A DNA stretch of 64,000 nucleotides from Knoxdaviesia capensis (GCA_001510575.1 LNGK01000005.1:2477157-2541156), one strand, 5' to 3'. Positions 34,870 to 48,503 are shown, counted from the first letter of the stretch. Numbers and translations: made by a program. The notes: a model not told the origin generated them from the sequence alone.

Positions 34870-37800
34870 TCAATCCTTCGTTGCAAACCTGCTGTTCTTC
34901 CGGATCTGCTTTCCGTAACGGAAGAAGATGTACGGGAACGGCATCATGACCAAGGCGAGGAAGGCAAGCAACGACGAGGCCCATTGGTACCCGAGTTTGT
35001 TGTACATTTGGTTTCCAAAGAGAGGAAATGCAGCTACACAGGAAATCGGTTAGTTTGTGCCAAGTCAAATTGATGATAGATAACCTCTCAAGGCAAGAAT
35101 GGCAGCATTAAGACACCATTGTTGAGGCCAAACTCTCAGAACTCAACAAATGACCTATCTCTTTTTAGAGTCGTCGACCGCCAATCACCGCAGGCCACTA
35201 CACACAACGGAAGTCCTGCAGTGATACTAGGAAAGTCGAGTCTAGCTGAACTGAGCGATTCACTTCTCGTGAAACATGCCGAGCAGCTTCCGGCCTGCAA
35301 TTGTCCATCTTGACATACACACGGTAGATTGCATATACGGGACGACAAGGATGATCGGGTTCACTTACCGGCAAAACTACACCGAACAAATCCGTTGGCA
35401 GCCAGAGCACTGGCAGCATACAAAGGGTATGCGTCAACCTAGATGATGATGGGCACATAGTTAGTCAATGTTAGAGCTACCGCATAGTGTAGGCAGTAAA
35501 TTATATCAAAAAGGGCCCAAGACAGGATATGCTGAGAAAGCAAGGCCAGTGAGGTCAATAGATAATGACACTAACGGCGTGTAACCATGCATCTCGAGAT
35601 AGAGACACGAGCAGCTCCCTTTCACAGGAGCTTCTCTGGGAACTTTTCTCATATCGGGAGAAGCGCCAGCCGGTTCCACCGACACACAGACATTGCTCGA
35701 GGGAGGTCTGGATGAGATGGGCGGAGAATGTCCAAGCTTTTGAACAGCATATTGCTTCTGTGTTACCTCTCTTTCCAGTTTTTCCTGTCGGTTTTTATGT
35801 TCACAAGAGCACGACATCGCGCCGTCTCGGTGTACTGGGGAACATTCCCAACGAATGGTGAAATGCTGGGAAAAGGTGGATGGGACATGCAGGCTAGGCC
35901 AGCATGAAACAGACGCTGTGCTACTGAGCCATGCATGAAAAAGGCGGCCGTGGGACAGGGAGGGGAGAGATGGCAGGATAGCAGAGAGTTGGAGAGCGAT
36001 TACTTACAAGAAACGTGAAGATGCCAGTGAAAACAAGAAACATGCTAGAAGAGAGATAAGAGAATTCATTAGCAATCGGTATTATAGGAGAGAATAAGTG
36101 TGGTAGTATTCGACAGTGCAGAACTGGATGCAAGATGCTGCACTGACAATCAACAGCGAGCTGCAGGTTGATGCAGCTCGCTAGCTCGTCAAAAGCTCAC
36201 TCGTGAGCAAGGAAAGGGGGAGAGACTTACCCAGCTGCATATATTCCTGACCCAATGATGGGGACAATCCAGTGAATTGATGGGTATGTAGTCCATCCAA
36301 ACATGAAGATGCCAACCGGCACCAGCACTGCGCCGAAGATTGCCGGTGGCAGCCGGAACTCGGGCTCGCTGCGGCCTGGCATGCCAGTTTCGGCCTCGAG
36401 CTTAGCAACCAGACGCGAGCGGATTCCATGCCAAATCGGGTCCAGAGGCGTCATCAGGACCATGCCGATGCCGATTCCGAGAAACGAAAGACCGGTCTGC
36501 CAAAGGTTGAATCCGTGGTTTGTTGAGAACACCAGCGGAAACGCTCCGAAGAACAGGTACAGGATTCCAAGCAGGATGGCCGAGAAGATGCAGAGATTGA
36601 GACACATAGGCTCGAAGATGAGAAGTTGGAAGGGGCGCAGCAGCGAGTGGCCAATGGTATTGAACAACGACTTTTGCTTCTTCTCGGTGGGGGCGCGCCA
36701 GTTGTCGTCGCCGGTCTCCTTCCGGATTCTCCGGGCCTTGTTCCGGAGAAGCACGGGATCTAAAGTGAGGACGTCATCAGCAACACATACTTCACCAGAA
36801 GGAATGTCAAAATCGCAGAGGGAAAAGGAAATACTCACGGTAGGTCTCGGGAACCCAAAGGATGATGGCAGCGAACAAAAGGACCGACCAGATAATCATG
36901 GTATAGAATGTCCAGCGCCAATTGGCGTTATAATTGATGAAGCCTCCCATGATAGGGCCGGCCGACGGGCCGATGAAAGGAGCTAATGAATACAGCATCA
37001 TCGGGGCTTGGAGCTCGGTCCGGCTAAACAAGTCCCCGACAGTGCCGCCAGAGACAGCCAAAAAGGCACTTCCGGCCATGCCATCGAAGAGACGGGCAAT
37101 AATCATGGTCTGGATGTTTTGAGCAACGGCTGACGGAATCAACCAGATGATGAACATGAGCCACGCCACAATATAGATCGGCCTCCTACCGTAAAATTCA
37201 CTCAAAGGGCTCAGAAACATCGGGCCGATGCTGAGGCCCAAGACAAAGGCAGAAAGGCCGAGGGTGGCCACGATGCGGCTTGAGTGAAATTCCGGCTCGA
37301 TTTGACGGTATACCGATGTGTATATGGAGCTTGCCGCAGTTCTGGTGTGGTGATATAGAACGTTAGCCAAAGACAGGAAGGGGATGTGTGTTTGAGACAG
37401 CTGTGAGACAACGTGTGCCAGGATAAGGATCTGTCACTTACACGCAGAAACTAGCAAAAGCAACAAGGCAGACAATGAACCACTTCCGCGCGTGGCTCAG
37501 GCTCCGGGGGTTCTCCGGGTCGTTGTCCCCATCTTCCCATCCGACCTCATACGGGTCGGGAATCGGTGCCTCAGAGACTGGGATATCCCCGCCTAAGGTT
37601 GCCCCGAACTCGAGATCCTCTTTCTCCGTCGGATCCAGCTCATCGCACCCGTATCCGTTGTTTGAGCGAGGACGAATTAGCGAGAGCGACCGTGACCGTG
37701 ACCGCGCGCGCCTTACACCAGAGTCGTTGTTTTCAAGGACACTCCTGCGTTCCTTGTCGTCTGACTCGTCATGATCGGAATGGTCTGAATCGTGCAAGGG

Positions 37801-38007
37801 CGGTTCGATGGGTTCCCTATGATTTTCGGTGTACTCGAGGCTGGTGAAATGCGGGAATTCGGACAGGGTCTGTGATAACGACTCTTCTTGCTGCCCGAGA
37901 GCCGAGTTGGAAGTTATGCCGAGGGTGGTGCTGGTGGTGGACGGGGTGTCACCGAAGCTAGTGTTGTCCAAAGCCGAAAATGGCTTTGGCTCGACGTCTC
38001 TTGCCAT
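34870..38007 (-). CDS. MFS transporter, drug:H+ antiporter (DHA1) type, 622 aa
   Basis: Six exons on the minus strand: 38007-37442, 37341-36839, 36759-36231, 36044-36008, 35438-35369 and 35033-34870. Every junction keeps frame and restores transporter sequence, for example PETY/H/PVLLRNKARR and GIYAAG/MFLVFTGIFTFL/VDAYPLYAAS. A Ser/Asp/Glu/Arg-rich cytosolic N-terminus of about 170 residues precedes twelve predicted helices starting at WFIVCLVAF. The loop 2-3 motif LSEFYGRRPIYIV and the antiporter motif GPSAGPIMGGF are clear, and the long central loop (residues about 355-400) carries LLRNKARRIRKETG. This is the DHA1 subgroup that includes fungal polyamine and multidrug exporters. The substrate cannot be read from sequence, and no biosynthetic genes adjoin it. 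The C-terminus is short and basic. Confidence 0.93.
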
Positions 38008-41000
38008 GGTGATGGTAAGGGAGGAAAGAAAATATTGTATAAACCTATTGGGGGGGGCGGTGTTGGCTGATATGTTGACGGGAGCTACTTGGAAGCTAAG
38101 TATTCAAAAGGCCAGTCATGGAGTCCACGCTCGTCAATCGTGAAGACCTTGTCGTAGAAGCTAATCAGGAAACGAGCGGAAGAGACAGAGATAGAACGAG
38201 AGTAGAAGAGACAATTAAGTAAAGATGATGATGGCCACCGGGCCAGTAGTCTTTCTTCAAGACAAAGTATTGAATGGGCAAGAAGAGATGTAGTGAATGA
38301 TAGAGATGAAAGATATACAGTCCAAGTGTCCGTCTAAGGGTATTATTAGAGCGAATGGATGAGACACCAGGACAAAAGCTGCTGAAGATGAAGATGAATA
38401 TGTGAAAGGACTAAAAAAAGAGACCGACCGCCAAGTTGGGGCCAAACCGGGTTATATAGTAGAACCAGTCAATAGTGGGCCTGGGGTGGAAATTTGGAGA
38501 TGATGGCGGTAGTGTAAGTGTAAGGAGTAGCCGACGACGTCACGTTCGTCAGTTCTGCTGTATTTGGAGATTCCTTCCTCGGGAAATGGACACAGAGGAG
38601 GACAGAGGTGAGGGACTGGATGGATATGGAAAAGGGCCAGACACTGGAAAATAGCAGGACCAGAGAGATGTGTGTTCGTTGGATTTGAGGTGAGCGTCAA
38701 ATGTGAGCGTGAGGATGAGGTTATTCCACCAAATAATGGACGGAGGGAAGAGTAGTGAATTTAGAGTTGAATCGAGGGTGTAAATGGAGAGGAGAGGACT
38801 ATCGAGATATATATATATATGGGAGAACAAGTGCATTAATCTTTAACTACACTCTCCTTGCGTCTCTCCACGTATATACATATATATATATACAGAGAGC
38901 CAATAATAAGATACTGAGGCAGACAGAGGAAAACGCGAGAATCGAAGTACGAAGGAACACCAAAGAACAGCGAGAGAAGAAAAAAAGATGATTACCCGCC
39001 CAATGCAACCCGGCGAGATACGGAACTAGGAACGACTGGGTTACGTGACGGAAATCAAGGGCCGAAGCTGGACCCGGCAAGCATAACAGTTGCTGATGGA
39101 GCTCGGGTTATCTTTTTAGGATTTTTTTTTTCTTGGTCCAGGCCCAGGAGAACTACCGGATTACTCGAGCAGGCTTTCAATTTTGCCTTAATGTCAATGG
39201 GAATTAGCCCGGCTCTGTACTAGTAGGCGGAGATTTTCTCAAGAACTGGATCCTGGAATTCCGTATTCATGGGTTGCGAAATCTTCTATGTGCATCCTTC
39301 TTTTCATATATGTACTGTACGTACATGCGTATGTCTCCTGTCCAACTGTCCACCATGGCCCTATCTATGGATGTTTTTGGTTCTCTGTCATGGTCCCCTA
39401 TCTGGTTCAACGCTGTCTGTCGGTTCGCTTTGCCCGGGTCCCCCTCCGACGACCCCGGCTCGGCACCATGGCCGATGAACGGAGCCACGTCAATCTGAAG
39501 GCCTGGACTGCCTTGTAGGGGATTTGGGGGTCAGGGAGTCACCGTGAAAATTCGCTGCTCGAATGACTTTCAGCTTCCTGAAGGGGTCCACGGACCCGAG
39601 GACCGCATTCCCAGTGTAGCATTGGGCAGAAAGAAGATATCTTTTCGTTTCCATCGCCAGATCGATCTCCTGAACTATTACGAAAAGAGGCTGTGTTCAC
39701 AGACCTAGAACGAGGAAGTGGCTGCATCTTGAATTGTCAGATATAATGGCCTGGGCGTGATGCTATTTCCATTGCCGATGAGGACCGTTTCCCCACAGGT
39801 CTCCTGTTTTGCTGCAGAAAGCATCTTTTTTCTCGCCCAAAATAAAGATACGAAGCCCCTGCGCCTTAATATGCAAAACTTTTCTGTTGTCACCGTGGCA
39901 ATACAGTACTTGAAAGAAAAAAAAATTAATGCAGGGCTCTCAACGAGCCTCGTGCCGGCCAAATTCCCGAAGGATCCAATCGCCCACGGAAACATCGAAT
40001 TCCCCCATAACTCTAAATGCCGGCGTTGCAATCAGACTTGCGGGAGGACTTCTTTTTCCCATATTCCACGAGTCGAAATCCCATCTGTACTCGTTTCAAA
40101 TCAACATGGCCCGCTCCTCTGATGTCCATGTATCTTGCTTCTCGCCTGTCAGCACTCAAATCCAAGAGATGACAGAGCAACTTTTTCAAGAATACTGACA
40201 GAGTTCATATTGGCGAAGCTTCCGAGGAGTGAATGTCGCAAATTCAGTAGCAAGACCTATCACCCTCTTTAGTATCACCAAACGGTCTTCCGACCACTTG
40301 TTAGCTTCGGTGTTTGGAGATAATTGCATGTTTGGTCCATCCATCGAAGCGGCTTTTGAACGGCGGTAGCATGGTTGAGCAGCTGACACAAGGGGAAAAT
40401 GCAGCTGGGTGCTCGCTCGACTTCGCCTAAATCATATATTTCCGACCAGCCACAGAACACACAGCTTGTCTCGATGAAAATATATGACGAGGGTCTTCTT
40501 GATTCTCCCTCGTCATCTAGGAGTAGCTCACAATTTCCCAAAGCCTGAACCCCAGGCTAATACTGCACCGCATAGTGAATCTTGTCATTAGGATATGTGG
40601 GTGGACCCCTCGCTAGCGAAAGCCAACTCGGTGCAACCTTGGATCTCTAGAGCGGGCATGTCCACTAAAAACGTGAACACATACAGTACTCTACAGTCCA
40701 TCTCGGCCCTTCGGCCTTTCACGCCCATGTTCTCACCCGTCTGTCGAGTCTCCGAGAAAATGTTGGTTTGCCAACATCTGTAACGGCAAGAAAAGTGCTT
40801 ACCGGCAACGGGGAGGAACATGTCCACTCTTAATGAAACTGAGTACTCCGTAGTGCCATAGTGATTCCGTAGAGTATCGTAAAGTAAATGCTTCGACTCT
40901 GGCCTATCCTATGGGATGAATCACTCAGGCACTCACTTGAATGTGGTCTTGTGTCATATTCTCTTGAACTGGAACTACTTGTCACGTTACCCAGCATAAA

Positions 41001-42407
41001 CCAACGTCAGTATGTATAATCTTCCAAGATTTACCGGTTGGACATTTCTTTCAACAAGGAAATTCCCGTTGCCATCAAATCCGGCTCGGCTTCGCGCCGA
41101 AACTGCCGACCCTTATCCGGCTTGTGGGGCGACATCCGCAACCCTAACCCTGAGTGCCGTCAGCGAATGGATAAAATCGCGCAGGCAAAAACATTCAATC
41201 TCAACCCTAAGAATGACATCATTGTTGTCCCCGGTCCGAACAGCGCCGGACCCTAAGCGATGCCCGAACCAGGCAAAAACTCTAAAAAGCGTCAGACTGT
41301 CTCCTTGTCAGATCTGGCAAATCATGAGACTTTCTACAGTGTGGCAAGAGAGCCCAATTTCAGACACTTACCTACGTGCGTGTTACCGAATACGTTTTTG
41401 TCCAGTCACCCGAAGGTTCTAAGCATCCACAAGAACAAGGCGTGTAGAAGGCCCGGCTGGGCCGCAGTTATCGCGTGCCGGTAGTCGCGAGGTCTGGCGA
41501 GCCCAGACCGGGGGGCCAAAGTTGAAGAGTTGGTGGTATAGAAGGGCCTGGATACAGACCGGGCTATGCTTGAACAAGAGCATCCTGCAATCAGCGTGGG
41601 GGATTGAGGCTCAAGTTATTGGTGATTCGGTTCCATTATGACATGACGCTCACGCGCTTGGTTTCCGCCAATTAGTTTTCTCTGTGTACGACCAGGCCGT
41701 CTCGTTGCGTGTCTAACACGCATTCATGGTCGTGGCCAGACGGTGTACACGTCTGAATAGACTCTTCTGGCACATTATCGTGCACCCCACGAGGACTTAG
41801 CAAATATGGACCTAAGACCGCTCCGGGGCCGTATCAGGCAATGCAGATTCGGCTCCGCACCTGCATTGGGAGGCGATCTCGGCTTATGTGAAAACTGTGA
41901 AAAACACAGATATCTTCTTCGTCTCATGTCTCCTGAGTTTCGTTGTCGATCACCTAGGATTATGTTCTCACTTCTCGGCTAGGCTCCCTCCCTCCACCTC
42001 TCGTGTTAATCCAAACATGAGTAGAACCGACATGTGCAAGTCCAATGAAAGAAGAGCAAGGCCAAGTATCTTCATTCATCGTGTCCCGAATCCCTATATC
42101 CAATCTATATGGTGGTAAATGTATCCAACAGACCAAACTAAAAACACATGAAGAGCTGCCCCTGAGGCGTACAACCCAATCGTAACAACAGTATAACACT
42201 CGTATACAGCCAGGACCGTCATGCGGCCTGGGGTACTCTCGACTGGAGAGAATAATGCACAAAAATCGAAAAACAAAAACAAACAGGTCAGACTATCCCG
42301 ATACTCTCTTTTTTCGCCGTTGTCTCGAGACCGCCCACAACCCCGCGTCCTCGTATCCCCGCGTTTCCCAAATTCCGCACTGTCGATATATCGCCGCTCC
42401 GTCGGCA
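38008..42407. other. Gene-free stretch between MFS and exgD-type genes
   Basis: No supported gene in 4.4 kb. The first kilobase is purine-rich on the plus strand, so pyrimidine-rich for the MFS gene, and includes TA repeats at 38807-38821 and 38879-38892. It is likely leader and promoter. From 39.1 to 42.4 kb the composition is mixed, frames are short and none resembles a known family. I see no LTRs, inverted repeats or RIP-type depletion of CpA/TpG. Confidence 0.5.
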
Positions 42408-44567
42408 CTAAAACGTTTCCGATAGATCGGAGAAGTCCGGAATCGCCTGCGAGCAATCAAAGCTGCGGTCGTATGCCTTCGCCGGGAGAATCCCCGCTTT
42501 CAGGCCCGCCTCGTAGCTCCACTGGCCCGCCGACTCGGTCTTCCACGTCCAGTACCACCAGCCCCAGCCCTTTTCGAAGCTGTGCATCTGCGCCTCGGCG
42601 AACATGAGCAGGAACTTGCGGTATGCGGCCGAGTAGGTCGACGGGTCGGCGTTGGCCTTGGAGCAGCTGCAGGATGAGTCCGTGGTGGGACACCGCGGCG
42701 TCAGCACTGAATCGCTGCCTCCGGTGTCCAGCGTGCCCTCCCATCGGTTGCCCCAGCCGACGTTGGTCAGGTGCCGCGCACAGTCGGTATCGGCCTGCGA
42801 CCACTCGGCGAACACGGTCGGGCCGAAGCCGGTTGCTGTCGACATGCTGCTCTGCGCCTCCTTGGTCCAGTCGTTGCAGGCGAAGCTCACTTTTTCCGCA
42901 TGCTTCAGGACGATCAGATTCGCATTGAAGATGACGTATTGGTGCACATCCAGAACGAGTCCGTCCATGCCGGTAAGCACGCCCTGCCACTTGGCGAGCC
43001 CCATGAAGCCGTCTCCAAACACCACGTTGGCGGTGATGCCGTTCTTCCGGACAAGCTGGAAGGCTGATGTGGTCCATGAAAGCACGGCGGATTGTTCGAG
43101 TTGGGTCATCTTCGGCTCGTTGGCCAATCCGTAAAAGGCCACAATGTTCTGGTAGCGGTCCTGCGCGAAGAACTGGGATAGTTTGTCGTGGACATCGAGT
43201 GACCTCTGGGCATTGGTCGATCCATCGGTTCCATTCAGCCAGCCAATCGCCCCGAGCCGTCCACTATGGTTCCAGCCATTCTGACTACCAGGAACCCCGT
43301 GCAAATCCAGATTTACACGCAGGCCGTATTTCCGTGCCCATTCGATGCCGCGGAGTAGGTACCGCCACGACGTTCGGAACACGTACGGATCGCCGTCGTA
43401 GACTTCAACCGCCCAGTACGAGAATTGTATGCGGACGTGGTCGAGTCCGGCATCCGCAATATCCTTAAACGTGGACTCGGTGACGAATGTTGCGTAGTGC
43501 TTCTCGAGGGTTCGTTGTGCCGATGCTCCGAGTTTCTTGGTGAGGGTGTACTCATCGACGATACCCTCACTCTGGCTATATGAAAAGAGCGACGGCGTGA
43601 TGAACGGTTCCAGCGAGAGCCAACCTCCGAGATTGACTCCACGTGCAGGCCGCTTCGCATACGACCCCCACGACTTGTCCAACGCAGGAACCCGATCGTT
43701 GGCGGCGGTAGAGTCGTCCCATGCAGTGAACAGGCCCATCACAGGGAGACCACCAACGGTTTCGTCTGTGAACGTGACATTGAACCCGGTGGTCTCGTAC
43801 CATGACCACGGGTCGAGATCGGATCCTTTGTATTCGGCGGGAACGCTGTCCTTGTCCAAGCCTGAGAGGCCAGATGAGCTGGATGTGGCTTGTGGTGACG
43901 CCGCGGTACTGGAATCCGAACTGCTGCCTCTGCTACTCGTTGAAACGCCAACAGCAACGCCGATGATGATGATAAGCACGATGATGACGCCTCCGATAAT
44001 CACTAGAGGCCCAAGGGAGAAGTTATTAGTCAGAAACGTGGGACCTGGATAGACATCACCCCCAGGAATGCATATTCATGCCAACATACAGAGCTTCCGC
44101 CTCTTCCTCCACCACGGCGCGGAACTACTTGTTGAGCCCCTCTTCTCCTCATAGCTTTCTTGTGTGCTTCCTTCCCCGCCACGGAGGTATTGTGCTGAGC
44201 CTTCTTCGAGAACCGCTCCGCTGACGACCCGCCTCTTCTTCGAGCGGTGCTTTTTCCGTGGCTGGTCATCGCGATACTGCCGGCTGTCTCGCTGGCGGTA
44301 GTAGTCGTCGTGGTCCCTCCTCGAGTCGCGCCGGGAGCTTCGTCGCTGGTTCTGGTCGTTTAGCTGTGCTAGAGCTGCTGCTGAAAGCCCTTGAGACTCA
44401 GGTTCGGAGTCGCTGTTGTCTGAGGGGGCCGATCGCGGTTTCCGTGATGGCCGGGAGGATGATTGATGTCGGTGGTGGCTGGGTCGAGGGTCTTCATCGC
44501 GGTCGCGGCCGTGGCGTCTTTCGTTCCCGTCACGGCGTGGACGGGAGGACGACGCTCTTCGGGGCAT
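42408..44567 (-). CDS. exgD: Membrane-anchored glucan 1,3-beta-glucosidase (exgD type), 690 aa
   Basis: Two exons on the minus strand, 44567-44090 and 44002-42408. The first encodes a long Arg/Ser/Asp-rich cytosolic tail (about 155 residues). The splice then joins RKRRKL to a single hydrophobic segment (residues about 160-180), giving a type II membrane anchor, followed by a Ser-rich stalk and a GH5 catalytic domain. Catalytic residues are visible: acid/base Glu455 in LANEPKM and nucleophile Glu559 in FAEWSQADTDC. The block ARGVNLGGWLSLEPFITPSLF is typical of GH5 exo-beta-1,3-glucanases. The enzyme hydrolyses cell-wall beta-1,3-glucan from the non-reducing end, here at the cell surface. The protein is shorter than A. 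nidulans exgD, mainly in the disordered tail. The start is the ATG giving MPRRASSS; a longer frame upstream has no family support. Confidence 0.92.
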
Positions 44568-45195
44568 GATGCTTGTGTTCCCCGGATGCGCTCGAGTGAG
44601 GTGTGTTTCTGATATATAGAGACACGAATAGGTATACAAAGTTCTGTGTAGCTGTGCGGATCCCGCGACTAGGTCTATAGTGTGTGCATGAGAATCGTGG
44701 GATATGTCACTCAATGAAGGAGAACTCGGTGTTAATTTCCTGGAATGAATATTAGCCGGTATATCAACCTGCTGGAGTTTTCACCTGAAGAAACAAATGA
44801 ACCCCAGCCATCTATACCAAAATACCAAGGCTGGCTGAATATTGCAACCTCGTATAAAAGCCAGTGACACTCAAAAGCAACGTTATTGTCAAGGCTTGGC
44901 TGCATCACGGTTGTTGGCCCAGCAACAATCTTATCATAGCCCTTATGTCAGCCCAATTGTGGGACTTGTCGCATTGCCGCCGAAAGCCGTCACAACCCGC
45001 CGGATATCAACCTCCAGCAGTTTGCCTCTGTCTATTCCCCTCCCTATTTTCATTTTCATGGCAATGGTGTTCAGGGCAGACTCAAGCGACATTTTATACT
45101 GGAGGCTTTGAGAGCGAATTCGATTGTCGTCCCATTCTATGCAGCAGCGTTTTTCTTTCTAGTTCTTGATCCCACCTTTCGATCACAGATATAAC
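44568..45195. other. Shared divergent promoter, exgD type / E1-beta
   Basis: Head-to-head spacer of 628 bases. A TATAAAA at 44853-44859 faces the E1-beta gene. No reading frame of interest. Confidence 0.6.
44853..44859 (+). promoter_or_regulatory. TATA-like box upstream of E1-beta gene
   Basis: TATAAAA about 340 bases before the E1-beta ATG in the divergent promoter. The distance is rather long, so use by this gene is uncertain. Confidence 0.35.
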
Positions 45196-46508
45196 ATGTC
45201 AAGGCTCGTTCTTCGATCGCCGGCGGCACGCCTGGCACCGTCCCTTGTCACCGCTTCGGTTCGCATTCTCCCCGCGGCCGCGGCCTCGGTGCCTTCACAA
45301 ACACGTCAATACTCCTCACACCCACCCAATGCGCGGTTAAATCTTCCCGTTGACTACACGACGAACCCTCTCCTTGCGCAGAGTTCGCAGGCGGCGCTGA
45401 ACAACCCGGAACTCCCGGCGGACGTGCGAAATGGCCCGACACGCAAGATGAACCTGTTCCAAGCGGTGAACGATGCGCTGTCACTGGCGCTGGCCGAGGA
45501 CGAGAATGTTATGGTGTTCGGCGAGGACGTGGCGTTTGGCGGTGTGTTCCGCTGCACCATGAAGCTGGCCGAGTCGTACGGCAGCGAGCGGGTGTTCAAC
45601 ACGCCGTTGTGCGAGCAGGGAATCATGGGGTTTGCCATTGGCGCGGCATCTGAGGGCATGCGGCCGGTCGCAGAGATCCAGTTTGCTGATTACGTGTACC
45701 CTGCGTTTGACCAGCTGGTGAACGAAGCTGCGAAGTACCGGTACCGCGACGGCGCAAACGGGCGCGGGGCGGGCGGGCTGACCGTGCGCATGCCGTGTGG
45801 CGGAGTCGGCCACGGCGCACTGTACCACTCACAGTCTCCCGAGAGTCTGTTTACCCATATTCCCGGTCTGCGGGTCATCATGCCGCGGTCGCCGTTGCAG
45901 GCCAAGGGTCTCTTGATGGCCGCCATCCGGAGCAACGATCCGTGCGTTTTCATGGAGCCGAAGATCCTGTACAGGGCTGCTGTCGAGCAGGTTCCGGTCG
46001 GAGCGTACGAGCTGCCGCTTTCCAAGGCCGAGGTGCTTCGCCCCGGAAGCGACGTGACAGTTGTTACCTACGGCCAGCCGGTTTACACGTGCCTCTCGGC
46101 CATTGACAAGGCCGAGAAGGACTTTGGCATCTCGGTTGAGCTGATCGATCTCCGGACGGTGTATCCATGGGACCAGCAAGCGGTGTTTGAGAGCGTGCGG
46201 AAGACGGGACGTTGTGTTGTGGTACACGAGTCTATGGTCAACGCCGGAATTGGTGCTGAGGTGGCCGCTGCGATCCAGGAGGACGAAGATACGTTTTTGA
46301 GGTTGGAGGCTCCCGTGCAGCGTGTGGCTGGCTGGAGCATCCACATGCCTCTTCTCTTTGAGAAGTTCAATATTCCCGATGTTACGAGTAAGACAAGCAA
46401 ACCATCCCGTCGAATGCATGGAGCCGAGCTGCTGAAGAGGATGCCCCACTAACCGTGATTTTGCCTGTAGGAGTTTACGACGCTATTCGCAAGGCTGTTC
46501 AAATCTAA
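45196..46508 (+). CDS. Branched-chain 2-oxoacid dehydrogenase E1 subunit beta, 409 aa
   Basis: Two exons, 45196-46387 and 46471-46508. The short second exon restores the family C-terminus (DVTRVYDAIRKAVQI) and uses donor GTAAGA, a CTAAC branch and acceptor TGTAG. The subunit pairs with E1-alpha in the mitochondrial matrix to decarboxylate the keto-acids of leucine, isoleucine and valine using thiamine diphosphate. The N-terminus is a clear mitochondrial presequence: Arg, Ala, Ser, Leu and no acidic residues until about residue 55. The core blocks MNLFQAVNDALSLALAED, FGEDVAFGGVFRCT, NTPLCEQGIMGFAIG and the C-terminal transketolase domain LIDLRTVYPWD are all intact. The pattern FGGVFRCT separates it from the pyruvate dehydrogenase beta subunit. 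Length is normal. Confidence 0.95.
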
Positions 46509-47119
46509 GACGGCACAATCGCAACTCTTCATACACTGCTCCTGATCCGGCCAGATTATCTTTTCATTGTTCCCTAGAATCTGTTTTATATTGGCGTTTG
46601 GGGCATTTTCGAATCATTGCATACCAGAAGCGTCCGCAAATAGCACATCTGGAATTTTCTCAGTAGATGTATCTATGAATTTGAATATACGCAGTATAAT
46701 TTGGATTCTTCATGGAATGCGCTGATACATAGAGCAGAGAACTGTGAAACGTGCATGATCATACCCGGGATGTTATCCTCTCCTCTGCATTTTGTATCGG
46801 CTTTCTCGGTGATGCAATTCTGCTTGAAGATCGGTGGTGTGGAGCAACATATGATACGAGATACATTGAGTTATGCGCACAACTGCCGCAGCAAGCTTGT
46901 ACCCACTAACAAAGTCACCCCCCATTAGGTGCCCCGCCCATCACACCAAAACGCTTTCTGGTGGATTCCTGTACTGCATCATTGCTGCAAGCTTCAGATT
47001 GCGAGTTGAGCGACGATTCTGAGTCTGCCTTTCCTATTGACATCTGAACCCCGCGCTGTTCTAATACAATCGATTTCTATCTGTCTTCATTCTTTGATCT
47101 CCCGCTTACCGCTCTCACC
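46509..47119. other. Intergenic spacer, E1-beta to capping protein
   Basis: AT-rich 3' region of E1-beta followed by a short C/T-rich leader of the next gene. No gene or RNA seen. Confidence 0.6.
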
Positions 47120-48503
47120 ATGTCTGTGATAGACACGGTTTCGTCGTTTGTACACGGCGCTCCTCCGGGCCAGGTAAGCTGTCGCACGCCGGGTGCAGTG
47201 GTACACCTGCTATTATATGTGTCGCTACGAACGTTTCGCTAACTTTACTTGAAGCTGGATGATGTGATTGCAGGTATGTCAGCTCCGAAGACTGACCGTG
47301 GGCTTTCCCGTCATCGACCCCCCTCCGCCCGGCAACAACCTCGTCTAAGCGTGACGACCGATAGCTAATGCGAAGCACCCCGATACGGCAAATCCAGATA
47401 TCAAAGCTTTGACGATCGGCACGCCGAACATCATAACGAAGCTCACGCCGGCATTCGAGAAATACAACGAAGACCAGCTCACTACCGTGAAGCTCCCCGG
47501 AAGCAGCCAGCCGGTGCGTGAACAGCCAGCTCCAAAGAACGCCGTCGATATAGACAGACCCGAAAGGAGATAATACTGACTTCGGGGCCCGAACCTATAG
47601 GTTATCATCAGCTCGCACAGCTCTCTGGGTGACGGCCGGTACTACGATGTTGAGACGTCGACTTCGTTCCAGTTCGACCATGTTAAGAGAGTACGTGCTA
47701 TCACGGCCTTCCGGAGAGTTAACGTACTCTAGGAGACCGCATGCGAGACGAAGGGAAACTCTAATACTGTTTATAAAAACTACAGCAAGCGAGCGCGGTG
47801 CAGTCGCACGTTCTCGACAGCGAGAACAGCCACCTGGTGTAAGAGAATCATCTCTCCTTGAATAGCGCAATGGGATATATCAAGGGGATCATCTAGCTCA
47901 CTCATATCTCACCCAAATAGGAAATCCACCCTGAAAAGCCTCTCTGCCTACGTGCAGGAACACTTCCCCAGCGCATCCTACGGAGTGTACCCGATCGAGG
48001 ACGATTCGAAGATTGCCGTGGTGATTGTAGCCAACAAGTACAGCCCAGGAAACTTCTGGTATGTTTCGAGTGGATCGATGCGGAAAAGAAAAGTGCCTCC
48101 GTGGGCCTTCCTCGTTGTGGTTGCTAACTCCCTTCCTTTTTTCCAAACACCCAGGAGCGGCCGTTGGCGATCATTATACATCTTCGACCCGGTGTCCAGC
48201 GCCCTGGAGGGTTCGATCAAGGTCGATGTGCACTACTACGAAGACGGCAATGTGCGGCTGGTGACAGATTACCCGGTCACGGCGACCGTGGCTTCCGGCA
48301 CCGGTGCCGGTATCGCCAAGGAGATTGCGGCCGCCGAGAAGAAGTACCAGGAGGAGCTGAACCGGGGCTTCACTAGCCTCAGCGAGGGCGCCTTCAAGAG
48401 CCTGCGACGACAGCTCCCGGTGACGCGGCAAAAGGTCGAGTGGGACAAGGTGTCGGGATACCGGCTGGGACAGGAGATTGGTGGAGGCAGCAGCCGGCGG
48501 TAG
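47120..48503 (+). CDS. cap1: F-actin capping protein subunit alpha, 283 aa
   Basis: Seven exons: 47120-47173, 47255-47273, 47365-47513, 47601-47690, 47786-47838, 47921-48058 and 48155-48503. Joining them gives a continuous protein with family landmarks: an N-terminal helix ending APPGQLDDVIA, APAFEKYNEDQLTTVKLPG-like sequence, HFPSASYGVYPIEDDSKIAVVIVANKYSPGNFW, the sheet strand KVDVHYYEDGNV, and the C-terminal signature LRRQLPVTRQKVEWDKVSGYRLGQ. The protein dimerises with the beta subunit and caps barbed ends of actin filaments at cortical patches. The fifth donor was placed at CTGGT/GTAAGA rather than two bases earlier, because only that phase continues as VKSTLKSLSAYVQ. Six introns in 850 coding bases make this the most fragmented gene in the window. 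Homologues are of similar length. Confidence 0.93.

Noticed and set aside
41012..41422. 136-codon plus-strand frame
   Set aside because: No family resemblance, no splice or start context, and overlapping frames of similar length.
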